Source: Holothuria scabra
Lineage: Eukaryota; Echinodermata; Holothuroidea; Aspidochirotida; Holothuriidae
Length of the DNA stretch: 64,000 nucleotides
Direction: 5' to 3'
Assembly: GCA_037179385.1 (NCBI GenBank)
Contig: CM074185.1
Location: 48,487,000-48,550,999 of the forward strand
Part shown: piece by piece, positions 36,221-49,759 of the stretch
Layout of the letters: every line of letters begins with the position of its first letter
Position numbering within the stretch: the first letter of the stretch is position 1
Notes under the pieces: generated by a model
Told to the model about the DNA's origin: nothing
What the model saw: only the letters and a program-made list of their open reading frames with translations
The model's database searches: none
Position numbers and translations under genes: made by a program

Positions 36221-38302
36221 CAGGGGCGTAGCAAGGATTTTCTTGTGGGGGGCAATGTCGACTCATCTTCCCCAATCTTGACCGACAGGAATATTTAAGC
36301 GGAGCGCCTTCATCAGTTGGTACGGAGCGTTCAAGAAAATTTTTGGCTTTACAAACCCCTCAGATGGCAGGAAATGGCACTTCCCGAGTGTTTCATGCTG
36401 CATGTACCCAGCCTGAAAATATGGATCTCATTTCTAAAGTTTCTCAATTAATGCAAAAAAAAAAAAAAGTCAATCTATGAAAAATGTTAATACATGTTTC
36501 TAAGCGGAGCTCCACCATCGATTTGCACGGTGCGTACCAGGAAAACAAAACAGCTACTGATAAGGCTTACATTGGCTACACCAGCGGAATTGACATTTTG
36601 CTCTGAAAACGCCAAAACTCCATTTAAATAAGAAAAAATAAAAAAAAATTAGGTCTGGGTGGGGGTAAGTGCCAGCCTTATGAACCCCTGGCTACGGGCC
36701 TCTCTCCCTGGGTGTCCCCCTCCCTTTTTGGATTTTTTTTGCTGTCTCGAAAAGCTTAGATGCAATATGGTGTTATATTTTGTTCTTTTTATACTAGATT
36801 CCAGTGTTCTCCACAGGGGGTTTTAGAGGGGCAACACACCCTCCTAGTGAAATTGGCCGCTCCTCCATAATAGTTGCCGCTCTCCAAAAAATGCAGCTCC
36901 ATTTTTAGTTCATTGCTTCATTACACATATACAAGTCATAACTGGAAAAATGTATCTTCCCTCCAGACTTGGCGCCAGGATTTGGCCGACAAAGGGCCAC
37001 TCTACGAACGGGGGAGGGGTAGGGTAAGTAGCGACCCCAAGTCACGACAGCCATGATGCCGTCGATGAGTTGGTGAGGGAGATTTGAAGAAAACCTTTGC
37101 ACTATACCTGCAATTGCGAGTCATATACGGCATAAAATTTGTGTATGCTAGAGGAAGATATTTCCGCACTGATTCAAAAAAGCGGAAAAGCGGGCGAAAT
37201 TTAGCGAAATGAGATGAAATTCCCGACATGTTCAGTAATCCATTTATTCTACTTATTAATTTAGTTAAAAAGATGACAAGGGTTTGCACTTTATTAGCTC
37301 TAGGTAACGAAACTGAGGAAGAGTGGGCAAAGCGTACCGAACATTTTGGGTTTTATCGCAGAAATAACTCTTTTGAAAGCCGAAATAACTAAATCGACCA
37401 TGGGAACGCGACAGATTATTCCCGACAGGGGGCGGGCCATGCCAGCGACCACAAGTTCCGACAGCCCCTATGTCGAGGGGGTGGTGAGAAGGGGATATTA
37501 AGGAGCCTAACTATTCAATGTCATTGCAGCCTGGGCACATTTTGCACAATACCACTTAATATTTTAAAAGCCGAGTTGCGCACTGATAGTGTTCTTTTGA
37601 GTCTGAATCGTGGAACTGCAACTTACAAAAATAACATGGCCTATGTAATCATTAAGAACAAAAATAAAAAAAAAAATAGAAACTGTAGGGGTTGTAGACC
37701 GTATCGGGGATAACATACATTGCGTCAAAACCACCTGGAATACCCGATAAAATAGCCAAACTATGCTCCGTGTGTCGCTCACCAAGTGACCTATCGCATG
37801 ACACACACCAGAGAACAGAAACTAGGCTTTATGATATGGGATGAAATTTACGACCTCTACATAACCTGTTTACTCTGCCTACCTATTACTTGGTAATGTT
37901 GACAGGACTTACACTCTCTAGATATTTGGAATGGAAGTATTGAAAAAACAGGAGTGACTCTACAGCGCGCACAGCACGCCGAAAATTTGGGGTTCTTATT
38001 AGGGAAATTGTCCCTTGAGAGCAAAAGACAGGTAAGCCATCGGAGAGACTAGTCGCCGTCGAGGACTGCATACTTTGTCGTAACGACTAAGACCCCCCCC
38101 CCCCTCCCCCGAAAAACTGTAAAAAATGTCCCGATTCCCTACCTCCTCTTGCCGTTTATCTTTTTTTTTAATTTTTTTTATTGGGGGGGGGGGGGTGAGG
38201 GGGCTCTCCTCAATTTTTTCAACATCGCCCATCGCGTCCCCAAAATTTCTGTCGGGGTACACTCTTTCCCCCTGCCCCACCTCCCCGCTGGCTACGCTAG
38301 TG
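36221..38302. mobile_element. hAT-type non-autonomous element 3 (8-bp TSD)
   Basis: The left end CAGGGGCGTAGCAAGG and right end GGCTACGCTAGTG are flanked by perfect AAATCTTC copies at 36213-36220 and 38303-38310. It is 2.08 kb, with long G and C runs and internal blocks shared with elements 1 and 2. The motif GGCGCCAGGATTTGGCCGAC at 36970 resembles the terminus at 8958, which suggests a nested relic. Confidence 0.83.
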
Positions 38303-38805
38303 AAATCTTCGTTATTGCTTGAAATATAATATGAAAAAGTAAGACTTGCTAATGAACTGCTAGAAAGAATGTTTTAATAACTGATTAAACAACTTAGAAT
38401 AACAGAGTAACTTGATCAATTAGAAGTGTCGCTTGGATATGACGACTGACAAAAAATTCACCCTTGGCGGATCCAGTGATCACTTCAAAGCACTGTGACC
38501 GCCAAGTCTTTTTCAGAGGATTACGTGATTGAAAAGCTCCTAATCTTTTTCGGGCTTTTAAGTCATAGTCAATGACTTAAGTCCGTGGCCGGCGCGACCA
38601 TTAGCAGTTGTTAAGAAATTAAGGCGCAAGACCTCATCTTACTCACTAATAGTGCAAAGCTGGGAATGGCGGGCTTTAAACCGGTGGAATATGCGTTTAA
38701 CATTGGCAAGTTGAACCTTTACCCTGGTAAGAGAGACGATACCACCAAATGATGAAAAACTAGTGACGTCCTAGCTGGATCTGAACCAAAGGGAGTTGTC
38801 AGGGA

Positions 38806-39765
38806 CTAGAAGCGAGTTAGACACGGGAAAGGGTAAGACATGCTAGATTGTCTACAGGCAATCAAAAGCTCGATCCTCTTATTGAGGCTAGAAATTTGGG
38901 GCTTGCACATGATAAAAAAAATCCAAGTTGCAGAGGTTGCATTTGTTGGACTGCTGGTCTGAAAGATTTTTCTTTCTTAACAATCTTCCAAGATACGTTG
39001 TAATTGACATTATTGTCCTTAAGATGCCATATGTACTCGCTTAGTTTAGTGCTGTGTTTCTTAGATTTACAATTTAATGATGATTTGTGGTTATTTTATC
39101 TGAGTTTGACAGCCACTTCAGTACGTCCGATATAAGTTTGAGAAGAATTGTTGCAGTCGCTCAAAACAGTAGCCTGGTAAATTATGGATTCAGCTTTACA
39201 ATGTCCCGGTAGGGGCAAGAAATGGGGTCCCTGCAATTGCAGCCACTGGGGTTGTCACTTCTGGCGTTGTCGGCAAGCATAGATTTACTATGCTTGCTCA
39301 ATATCTGCTGTAGGTTATGCACCAGTAACTGATTTTAACTGTATTACGATTGAAGATTTTGTGGAGAAGGTGGTCCTTTGGAAATGCATTATCAATAGTT
39401 TTTAGGAAAGTTCGACCGACAGTGGTGGATACGTTTTTGCTGGGGGGAGGGTTGTTGTTCCAGGTAATTTCGCGTTTCCTTTTGGGCCTCTGTGCCTGTG
39501 TGGAGGTTATAGGTGTGTATTACAGGTCGTGATCGTAAACGCTTGTTTCAGAGATTCCTGGTACACGAGATTGGCTGTGTTAAATGTCGTCGTAGGATAG
39601 CGAGGACAGACGTTTGTTGATGGCATTTGGTACTTGTTTAATGATGGGGTGTGGGGGGTTGGACTTTTTCGAACTCGAGCAGTCGGAGTATTCATTGGGC
39701 AGTAAGTACGATCTGCCACACGTAAAGACCATTTCTGTAAAATTGTTTAGCGAACGTAACGTTGA
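38806..39765 (-). mobile_element. Penelope-like element relic (C-terminal half, GIY-YIG)
   Basis: Reading the minus strand from about 39765, successive frames give PNEYSDCSSS and IIKQVPNAINKRLSSLS, then EITWNNNPPPSKNVSTTVG and FPKDHLLHKIFNRNTVKISY. Next come CNCRDPISCP, PGHCKAESIIYQATV, SQTYIGRTEVAVKLR, NNHKSSLNCKSKKHSTKLSE and SLNKRIELLIACRQ, with a stop at 38808. This ordered set is the hallmark of Penelope-like retroelements: RT tail, Cys linker, then GIY-YIG endonuclease with YIG. Several frameshifts and stops are present. The RT fingers/palm were not found upstream, so it is truncated near 39770. Confidence 0.85.
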
Positions 39766-39769
39766 ACTG

Positions 39770-42700
39770 CATTAGACCCTATAGTGTCATTCTCGTTTAG
39801 TGTGTTTAGTGTCTTAAATGATCTAATGAATATGCAATAATGGGGTTGTACTAAATCATGATAATTAGGGCCTTAGTGGTTTTTTCGAAATCATCAGGAT
39901 CTTGTGGAAATATCCCTTTTTGTATGGTAAAATTGAACAAATTGACCATCAAACGGTCTGGTTCTTCTACACCATCAAGGTAGATGAAGATCAAATGAAT
40001 TCAATACGAAACCGAAGATGAAATGCTTACTCTGACTTAAGGAGGGCCGGTCCTATTTCCATCTGTGACTCAAGTCACAGTAGGTAGATGTTGAGATCAC
40101 AATTTCCCGAATTTCCTGACTAGCTAACATTTGGGCTAATGCGTAACATAACCCCAAATCCTAACAAAAAATACAATCGATACAACATAATAAAGACAGC
40201 CAACCAAGAATTTCCTTTTAAAGCATTGCCCATTTGCTGCATTATGTTGGTTGTAATTTAGGCAGGTATCATTTTTGAAAAGAAAACAAGAAACCAAAAC
40301 ACCCACTACCTCTTGTAAAGGTCCAGAAGAAAAGCCCGCTTTTCTAAAGTTTTACCATATCTCTAAATGAACAATTAAGAATGCACACGATGATTTTTTT
40401 TGAGTAGCCTTTCTCCTAACTGACCTACCTTGGGGGAGCTGGGGTGGAGGAGAAAGACAAAATCTTAGGGTGATGTTAAATGCCGCCTTGCGCGGCCTCG
40501 GTGGCACCACCAGTGCTTTAACAATAAATAATAACCAGACAATGACTCCATGTTATTAAAAGGAATAGATCATAAGCTATCATTTCAATATGTTTTTTAG
40601 TCCCATGATACGATGAGTTTATCGAATAAAGTGAAAGTAGCTAGTAGCTACTCTACTTAAGATAAGTGAAAGGAAAGGTTGTTGACTGAAGTTATAAACA
40701 CTTAATTTTCCTTTTGTGAAGGAAGAATCATGCTTTTCACTTGAGGACAATGAAATTCAACGTATTAAATATCAATACCTTTAAAATACGTGACATATTT
40801 CATACATAAAATTTTGTAAGGTTCCTTAATTAACCTTAACGTACAGCATTGTTGTAATCCAGCCAGCCGGGTAATAATCTATTGGTTCTTCAACAACGGG
40901 ACTTCTTCAACTACTTCAGTGTTTCCAAGTAAAAAACAGCTAATTTGAAAGAGGTATCAAGGAGACGACAAAATCACTAAAAAAAGGTAAAGGGAACAAT
41001 AATTTGAATGCCATTTTGATATTTAAGGCAATGCCAATGTCACTAGTGAAGCCTGTACATCACAGCAAATGACAACAAAGACTGTCGTATTTATGACATT
41101 GTTGGTAATAACAGCTACACGGTAAATCATTTCCAGCTGTTTGCGCTGTAGTATGACAAGGGATTTCCTGATTTGCTGTTGTCATTGTGTTGTATTGATT
41201 GTATTCGTCGTTAGAGTAAGGATTAGTTCAGGTGTGTGCTCTGCCGTTAGCCAGTTGGAACATTTCTTGTAAAACAGTGCACATCAACCCATGCTTTGAC
41301 CTTCACAACGTTATGTATTATTTATGTATTTAACAACCTACCCGACTGGTCTGTATCACATTTACAATTCAAATGTAGTGTCGCCCAGTCTATTTTTCGC
41401 ATGAAACATAAGTGGGCGCCCACTTATGTTTCCGCCTAAGTGTGAGAAAATTAAATGTAAAGATAAGAACTAACATCTAGGTGCGGCTTTTCTCTGGGAG
41501 CTTTTTGCGACTTGATTGTGTACGTTCTCTTTTTTCGATATTAAAGCCTTCCTTTCCGAATTTCATCTCGTTGGTAGCATATATTTTAGCCGTGGTGATA
41601 GAAGCAGCTTCAATATGTAGAAGGGTAGAATGATTGGTTGAAAGGGTGGCAGTTTTGAGATAGGGAGGCATAGAAAGACGTGAGAGATGGATAACGACTG
41701 ATTAAGTTTGTGAGAGGTGTTGTAATAGGAAGCAAATTATTAAATTTTCTGAAGTAGGACTGTAGAGCGGGTCCCGATAGACGAATGGTAGGTTGATGAT
41801 TTGGCAGTTTTATTAATAGAGGATGGTCGTGGAAAGACGTATTAGTGGGGGTGAGTCTGAGAAGTTAGTTAGATGGAGTTTACATTCCAGTTTCTTACTA
41901 TTTGGTTGAAGTGGGCCGGATTTTTTCAGTTCTGGCTCACTGGCTTCCCTGAGTCCGAGGAAACAAAATTTTATAGCTGTTGCATTGTAGGCTTTGCATT
42001 TTCATTTTCTGAATTAACATGTGCAAAAATAGTCTTACATATATCCGAAACGTTCCATTGCCACCTTACACAGGTACAAGGACTCCAACCCATAAATTGT
42101 TGATGTTTTTCTCAAAGCGTGAGTTTTTATAAGTAAGGAGGAGTTAGGAGCACATTTTCCAGTATGTCGATGGAGTAAATTTGTCAAACAACTGCGAAGA
42201 GCAGTACAGTTAGTTGTACTCCTTCTGTTACGGCTTGGTCGCAATTCAAACCAACAACAGCGAAAGACCACAGAAGAGCGAGATTAAAATCAACAACTTA
42301 ATTATTATTCACCTCTTACTTCCTTAAATTTACAACAATTAATCTTAAATCTACTTACAATCTTTTACAGCTTAAGGTATCACTCTTTGTCCAAGGGGTA
42401 GTGTTGTTAGCGTCGATTGTACAGCAGCACAGCGTAGGACTCGGTTCCGCGAAGGCAGGATGAAGACTATAGTGATCGGTAAATGGCGACACAATTACAA
42501 CGTTAAGCGGCAAAGCAGGCGTCTGGTCTCTGTATTATCTGTGTATCTTCTGTTCTCTTCTCTCCGTCACAGTTCTTGCATGACCTTTTATATGCCTGGC
42601 AGTTCTTCCAGAAAAGTCTGGAACTTACTCTTATGGAAACGTCTCGTTTGATCTCGTACAAAACAAACAGCGAACGTTCTGGGCTCAGTAACCCATAACC

Positions 42701-43278
42701 ACAAGTTGGCTATTATTAGGCCATTACATCATACAGTAGTTTCCAGTAGGTGATCGTACATTCTCATAACTGTGCGAATGTTCTCTGGGGTTACCCGTTG
42801 AATATGCTCGAGAGACAACACCGATGCTAGCACTTTCTAGAACTTTTCACTCGCTCGTCCAAGGATTCAATCTGGTTGATGTCGTCTCGTAACACTTCGC
42901 CCAATAATTTTAATATTTGCTCTTAGCGGCGACAAACCTACTGAATGACTTAAGCTGTTGCACCTTACAATCCCATTAACATGTCTTTCTCTAGCAGAAC
43001 CCCTGTTCTACAACGCTTTAAGATAATATAGCGAAGGTGGATAAACTCTTACAGAAGTAACACATGAAAAATATTCTCAAACATTATCATGGACCATTTG
43101 ATCTCTCTTAGAAAAATTAAAGCGTCTTAAAACCTCGGCTTGATAAAGCTCCAAAGTGCCATCAGGATAAACTTAGACCGACGTAGAGGCAAGTTTTGTC
43201 CTACGAGACTTCCGACACAGGACAGATAAACTTTAAAACTTAAATGGTTCCCAAACTAGGTAATACACTAGTGAGGTA
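39770..43278. other. Intergenic, possible retroelement debris
   Basis: No gene recognised. It lies upstream of the Penelope-like relic in that element's orientation, but I could not identify RT motifs here. It holds the perfect palindrome at 41404. Confidence 0.4.
41404..41431. repeat. Perfect 28-bp palindrome
   Basis: AAACATAAGTGGGC is followed immediately by its reverse complement with no spacer. Confidence 0.9.
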
Positions 43279-43378
43279 GATGCTTATCATTAGATGGGAT
43301 CGACATAATACAATACTCTCAACCACTTATGAATATGGTCTCAATTGTATTTCAGATACTTTCATATTTATCATCACG

Positions 43379-43840
43379 ATGAACTCAAAAACCCCTCTGA
43401 GCTTTCTCATACTCATTGGCTGTTCAGGAGCATTCCATTATGTCAACTTCACAAGTGATTTTGAGACGAAAGACCTAGCCGAATCGTCAGGGTGGGAAAA
43501 ATTTCAAAATCGACACGTAGTTATAGCTAATGCGACAGTTCATAACATCAACTACTGGAACAACATTGCAAAGGATCGTTTGGGTCCAGGCTATGGTCCA
43601 GATCGTCCTAAACAATCTTTTATTCGGGTTACCAATGTGAATGAAATCATCGCAAGCTTCCGGGGAACAAATGCCACTTGTTTTACGAAACATCGCTTCC
43701 GGAAGAGCCATGGTAGATTTGATTTGGTGCATATGGAATGGATGATATCGAACTATAAAGTGAACCTTATGGGTCAAATGTATATTTGCGTTTCCATACA
43801 GAATGGAAAACCAGTTCATTTTGCGGGCTTTGAATCATAA
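43379..43840 (+). CDS. Single-exon secreted protein, 153 aa, family not recognised
   Basis: The frame is open from 43280, but the Met at 43379 is the likely start because it directly precedes a signal-peptide-like stretch (TPLSFLILIGCSGAFHYV). The mature part is about 135 residues with two cysteines, in NATCF and MYICVS, about 50 residues apart, which could pair. Possible N-glycosylation sites are NFT and two NAT. There is no transmembrane segment after the leader. I recognise no domain. The coding stretch has no internal intron signals. It is followed by about 560 bp without a gene, then AATAAA at 44403 and an A-rich tract. The ORF is unusually long for this AT-rich DNA and has a coherent secreted layout, so it is probably a real gene. 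It could also be a lineage-specific family member or a retrocopy. Confidence 0.65.
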   Translation: MNSKTPLSFLILIGCSGAFHYVNFTSDFETKDLAESSGWEKFQNRHVVIANATVHNINYWNNIAKDRLGPGYGPDRPKQSFIRVTNVNEIIASFRGTNATCFTKHRFRKSHGRFDLVHMEWMISNYKVNLMGQMYICVSIQNGKPVHFAGFES

Positions 43841-44402
43841 GGTTCTTATCGTGTTACCTGCTAGCAACATGTTTCCAGAAAGGATGGTTCTGGAATTGCC
43901 CCGTCACAAAAGCGTTCTGGGATGAAATCTGTTCAGGTTGCTTGAATTAGAATTGAATGAGTTAACTGTTCGCTTTGGGTTTGTAGAGGAAGAAAAATTA
44001 ATTTTTTCTTATCTATGCAAAATATATTTTATATTCCTGTAAGCGAAAATGTTCAAGACCAAATGCCATTACATTGTACCATAAGTTTAAAGTTAGCACC
44101 GAGGTTGAATTATATATTTTAATGAAACAAAATCAGTTTGATGTTGCCAACAAGTACCCATCGGGCGTAACCTTCCTTTAAATGTTGTTTCGTATCATGT
44201 TAATACTTGATATTTCAGCATACATAGAAAACGATGTTCCATGGTTCTATTGATGGGTCAGAAACTTTGTTAATTTTCCTGTTGAAAAGTATCTAAATTA
44301 TCCCAAAGATATTCTGCATTAAGATTTGATGTAAATAGTGTAACTAAAATAGTACGGTATACATGTTGTTCATGTCCCTGTATTATATATAATACCAACG
44401 TG

Positions 44403-44442
44403 AATAAAGGGATGCAAAAAACAAAAAACAAAAAAAAAAAAA
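44403..44442 (+). terminator. Poly(A) signal followed by an A-rich tract
   Basis: AATAAA at 44403-44408 is followed 8 bp later by a 27-bp tract made almost only of A (44416-44442). It lies about 560 bp past the stop of the 153-aa secreted ORF. The signal would end that transcript. A genomic A-tract at this spacing is also what a reinserted cDNA leaves behind. Confidence 0.5.
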
Positions 44443-46229
44443 TAACCTATAAAGAAGAGTAATTTCGTTGAATACGGTAAAATAATGCGAGTAAAACATG
44501 ATTCCGTTGTAACATTCGTTATAAATTTTGTAAAGATAGCTTGATAAATGCAGCGTTAAATTAAAGGTAGTTTGACATGTCAGCCAAAGATTCTGACTTT
44601 ACTTGGCAGTTAAAGGGGGTAAACCGTCCTAAGGAAAAACCAGTTGGAATTGTATCAATACCTTTTACCGTCCTCAACCTATTGTTTATGCTAAAAAAAT
44701 ACGTATAGTGTTGCAGAACGTAGACATTTCTATTGTTAACACTTTAACACCTTTTGTATTATCTTTTAATTTGCTGAGATGATTTTCCAGGAAACAATTT
44801 AAACTTTAAAAAAAAAAATTCAACACATGACATAAAAAGATTTGTTGGGTTCGTGTTTATGCATGATAAGGTAGAAATCATAAATTACCCTGTGTAGAGT
44901 TCAATTTTTGAAGGATGTTGTTGAAAATTGCTGCAATTTTCTTGTTTTTGAATGCTTTAGTTTTGCTCCGAAGACCCAACTTTGTAATTTTCAAGTCACA
45001 AGACCTTTAAGTGTACGGTATTTCCTCTCCACAAAAGACCTCTACATATATTTCGAAATATACCTTCCCACATAGTTTCGTTAAATAAATTATTCCAATT
45101 TTCCTGAAGACTGTCAATTCCGCTTTGTTTATACTGCGAATCTCTTTGCAGTGCACATGTTGGTACTGCAATGCATGATGGTACCTAGCAAATTACAGCT
45201 CGGCGATACAAGATCTAAAACAATAACATGCATCGGGCGAGCACAAACGTAAGTGATGCGAAAGTATGTATATAATGAATAGATGGAACAGAACATAGAC
45301 CAGACTTCTTTATAGAATTTTAGTGAGGATAAAAGGAAAACAAGGAAGGGACCACTTCATTTTAGAGATACTACTTCATCTCTTCCTTTCAAATGATATT
45401 TCAACATTTTGTCACCTTGGAGACGGAAGCTGTGCAGTTTCAAACTTCGCAAGTGAGCTCTCCCTCTTTCGGTTTTCTCAGAAAGCTTATGACGGAGACT
45501 CTAGCCAAAGTTCACTCCTGACAACTGATATCCACTAAAATGAGTTTCTTTCGAATATTTAACTTTATGTTTTTCTCCAATTGCCCCCCCCCCCCCAAAA
45601 AAAAAAAAATTACATATGACCTTGAATGGCATTTATTGACATTTTTAACGGATGTCCGATTTTGCTTTGCGCATAGGAGAGCTCTAATACGGTCTCCCGG
45701 AATGCATTTTACTGCATGGGAGTGCTGAGGGTGTAGGGATTTGGCAATAACGGTCACAAATGCGTAGTCTGCTTCCCAACTGTTAGTGCCCTTAAAGAAG
45801 ACTTTGTGTTGACAACGTGAAGTGTGTTAACCCTCTACGAGTGTGTGGTAACCGTTAAGGTGAATATTTTGTTCTCATTCATTAGCAAAAACTTGGAATG
45901 TTGGCCAAACTATGTATACGAGCGAACCGTAAAGTAAGTTTAAGATTCAAAACTGTCTTTCCCCGCGGTGTTGTCCCATGCCGGGAGCTGCCTCAGCCTG
46001 ATGAGTTTGTCATTAAGTTAATACCACAAGAACCGTAGGGCAGAGACTTTTTCTCAAACTCATAAGGGGTTAGAAATCTTACGTGTCCAGTAGAAGGAAG
46101 GCTCTGAGATGATTAAAGATAGCAAAATCCGAGACTTTAATGGCAAATTTTACCGTTATTTTTTCCAAAACTTAGACATAGTTGAAACGTCTCAACGAGT
46201 ATTATGTAAGTGTATATGGTACAGAGCAT

Positions 46230-47260
46230 AAGGAGCGGAGGATGTTTTATTGGGGTGGCCACATTTTTTCGCATCAGACATAATAGTGACGCAATAGGGC
46301 GTCCGGTTTTGCGCTTCGCGCAAAACCGTATCGGCGTCGGGTCCAGGGGCCCGTTTAAGGGCCCCGGTGGGGCTCCAGAGTGCGGAGCCCCGGAAGCTCA
46401 TCGATTTTAGTGGTTTAAGAGGCTCCAAAATGTTCGAAAATCATATTAAAATTAAGGATTTTAAACTATGAATTTAATTCAGGAGCGGGGTGAGGTAAAG
46501 AACGATAATGGAATCGTGAAGTACTATGACATTTGATTAAGGAGAAATATAATTTGCAGTAATTTTAGGGAGCAAAGCCAAAATGTTGAAGCTACTCAAA
46601 GATGAACATGTGCTTGATAATTTGAGACGGGCATTTTTAAGAGATCTATATTTTTTTTTTGGGGGGGGGGCATTTTGTTACTAGGGAGTTCTGTTTAAAA
46701 TCCCGAGGCAATATGGGCGTGGTCCAGGGGCCCACAACAGGGCGCCGAAAGCTCTGACATTTTAGGCTTACTAGTGGTCTTAATTAGAGCAAAAAAGTAC
46801 CTTGGTATAGGTAGAATTAACAATCCTAACACAGACATTATTACTGGGACAACTGTGTGCTATTGGGACCAATAAGGGGACTAGGGACATGCCCCTCGCT
46901 CAGTATGTTTAAAAGGACATAATATGAGAAGAAGAAAAATAATTTGAAAAAGAAAGATAGCTTGCAAAAAGTTTTGTTTCATATGTTTGACGGGCGAAAG
47001 TAAACTTTCCGACAGGTTATCGTTAATGTGAGGGTGCTGGGGGCGAAGCCCCCGGAAGCTTTGCAACTTTTGCACTCTTAAAAGTAATAATTGAGCCAAA
47101 GAATAGCCGGAATGTAATAAAAGCACTTACAAATTTATTTTGCGACTTTCATTAATGGGGGGGGGGGGCACTCCCCCCCAAATCTCATAAAAAATATTAG
47201 TGGGGCAGCCTCCCTGGCCCCCTCTACCGCCGCCTATGCATAAGTTGCACTTCGCGTGAC
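46230..47260. repeat. GC-rich degenerate repeat block
   Basis: Several G/C runs and repeated GGGGCC-, GGGGCGAAGCCCCCGGAAGCT-type motifs occur in an otherwise AT-rich region, like the interiors of the hAT-type elements. No clean termini or TSD were found, and the ORFs inside are GC artefacts. Confidence 0.45.
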
Positions 47261-49726
47261 TAGGTGCACGTAAGACGTCATGATTCCTTTGCAGTGTTTT
47301 ACATTGTGGGATATAACATAACGGCTTGGAAATCGACACGGTCACCTTCAGGCAGTGTCAGAAAATGTTTTAAAAGATTCATGTTTAAGTAGATTTTGAG
47401 TTTTAAATGGCATCACTATGTTTGGAATTCCTTTTTCTAAATGTTCTACCTTCTAAGAAGGCTGTACTATTGCTTTCCTATAAGTGTGACATTATCATGA
47501 TAATGCCTCATCATTAAGGTGTACGAATCTTCCTCTTAAAAGATCCAAAAAGCAGAAGGAAATTCAAGTGAGATATAACGTTAACCCCTCCATAACAATC
47601 GCCTATTTTGCAACATATTATGGGCAATTTGTGACTGAGAACTTTTTTGTAAGAAGGTATTACTCTGAAGTTGTTTCTTGTAGAGAACATCATTACGATG
47701 GAAATATGGAGTTAAAAAGTGCCTAAATAAAACAATACGTGTGTGGATTTTGAAATGTTTTATTGTGAACTTGAAATTTAACGAATTCTAAAGAAATAGA
47801 AGTAAAATGACACTAAAGAAAAAAATATGATTCATCTTGACAAGAGGAACTTATACTCGCCCTTTTGTACAAGGATATCTAGCCCATGCACTGATGCAAG
47901 ATTTTGAGAAACAAAGGGGGGCTTTCACACCAGACCGAAGTCTGCGAAGCGATTGACAAGGGCACGAAGCCACCAGGGAGTGTGGTTCTCTCAAAAAAAG
48001 TATTCTAGATGCACTTAGATGCTAGTTTCCAGCATTTAGGAAGCATATATTTCAGATCTACAAGCAAAATCATTGGTCATCAACAAATCGGGAGGGTGTA
48101 TCTGGAAGGCCGACTGCAAAGCGGGAGACTAATCCAATGACAGTTCATATTTTGTTTATGTGGAAGGTATTTTTCTTAAAATTTCTTTGTAATTCACGCC
48201 CAATTAGGGTTGCGGTTGGTCTAACAAACGTTTCCCTCTCATGTCAACTTCAATTTCAGCGTTTGGAAAGTTGGTCCAATAAAAACCCGTGTACACCTAA
48301 TCCATATAAGCCTAGAGTAATTGAAAAGGTTCGATCGCGAACTGGGAGTTCAGGCAAGAAATAATCCAATGAGCTAGGCTAACAGTTTTTTAAGCAGTCG
48401 TGCAAACTCCTGTTTAGCTGCTAAGTCTCTGTGAATGTTTATCTGACTGAAAATATCGGCGATCGGTTGCAACATGTAACGAGAAAATGTCTGAAAACAC
48501 TAAGCGATAGACGCTCAAGTAAATAAAAAGAAATCGTTTCCACACTTGAGAAGCTTTCTAACCGTTTTTTGGAGATTGTTTGCTACATCTGACGGGATTA
48601 TGGGAAAAGTTTGCAAAATGCAAGTCATTGGAACAGGCCTTAACACTTTCACTGGCCACAAAAAATGTGTGATTTGTTGATATTCCCTTTATGCTCTGCG
48701 TGTTACCTTTTTTAGTTTAAGGACCCTCTTCCAACATATTGTCTGACCCTTTGTATTTTCGGAAAAGTTTCCCTTTAACATGGAGAGCCTTTGACCCTCA
48801 AAAAAGTCGGCAGCTTGTCAAAGTTTTCGCAGGTCTTTCAATTATAACACCAGCGAGATATTTCCTTCTCTTACTGTTCGAAAATATCGTAATCTTTTTT
48901 AATGTTTTGTATGCAGAGTTCTCTCAATAGAAAAAAAAAACCTCCTGTTTTCACATGATGAAGAGTTTATAATTACAAGGCTAGGAAACAGAGTTACGTG
49001 CACAAATCTAGACCTTGAGTTGATACAACTCTTTCAAGTACGACAAACGTTCTCCAATCATCGCTTTCATTTAGAACAAAATAAGCACTCAATGTTGAAA
49101 GAGCTTGGTGTTATAAACAAATTGTTTTCCTAGCTCATAGTTTCGCTATGCCTAACATGTCACTTCAACTTGACTTCTCCATTGACTCACTTTGCTTATT
49201 GTTCTGTCTTTTTATTGTAGTCGAATGTAGATAGACTTGTTAAACCTTTTAATGTTCTAAGGGACTTCCCCGTCTACATCGTTTCTCTTTCGCTCATTAC
49301 AATTTAGACCCTTGAAAAAACGAATCACTATCCTAGATTGTTTCATATTTATTGTAACCCGACATAGCACCGTTTTTTGCGAATCCTAAGCTACCAAAAC
49401 TTTCGGCCGCTTGACGGACTTTAATTCTCAAGTTGTGGTAGATATGATCTTATATCTATCTAAATTATTAATCAATTCAACTCATTATGTTAAATGTCCA
49501 TATGCCACATCGCTAGTGTGTGTGATCAAGATGGAGCATATTATTCAAGAATACAAAATTGCAACTGTTTTTGCTTTCCTCTACTGTCGAAACACGTAAA
49601 TCGAAATCAATAGCTTTTTCGGATTTTTAAAGGTAGCACAATGGTAATTTTGAAACGCATTTTAGAAGAACTAAATATGACTGTATAGGTTCAGGGTCTT
49701 CATACAACTTAAAAGTGACCAACAGC

Positions 49727-49759
49727 GCTACTCTTTTCCACTAGTGGAAAGAGAGTAGC
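49727..49759. repeat. Near-perfect palindrome centred on CACTAGTG
   Basis: GCTACTCTTTTCCACT and AGTGGAAAGAGAGTAGC pair with a single extra base on one side. Confidence 0.8.

Noticed and set aside
42460..42651. ATG followed by a donor-like GGTAAAT, as a first exon
   Set aside because: No partner exon or coding similarity found downstream.
46192..46428. Opposing ORFs of 66-78 aa
   Set aside because: They lie in the GC-rich degenerate repeat block, which lacks stops by composition.
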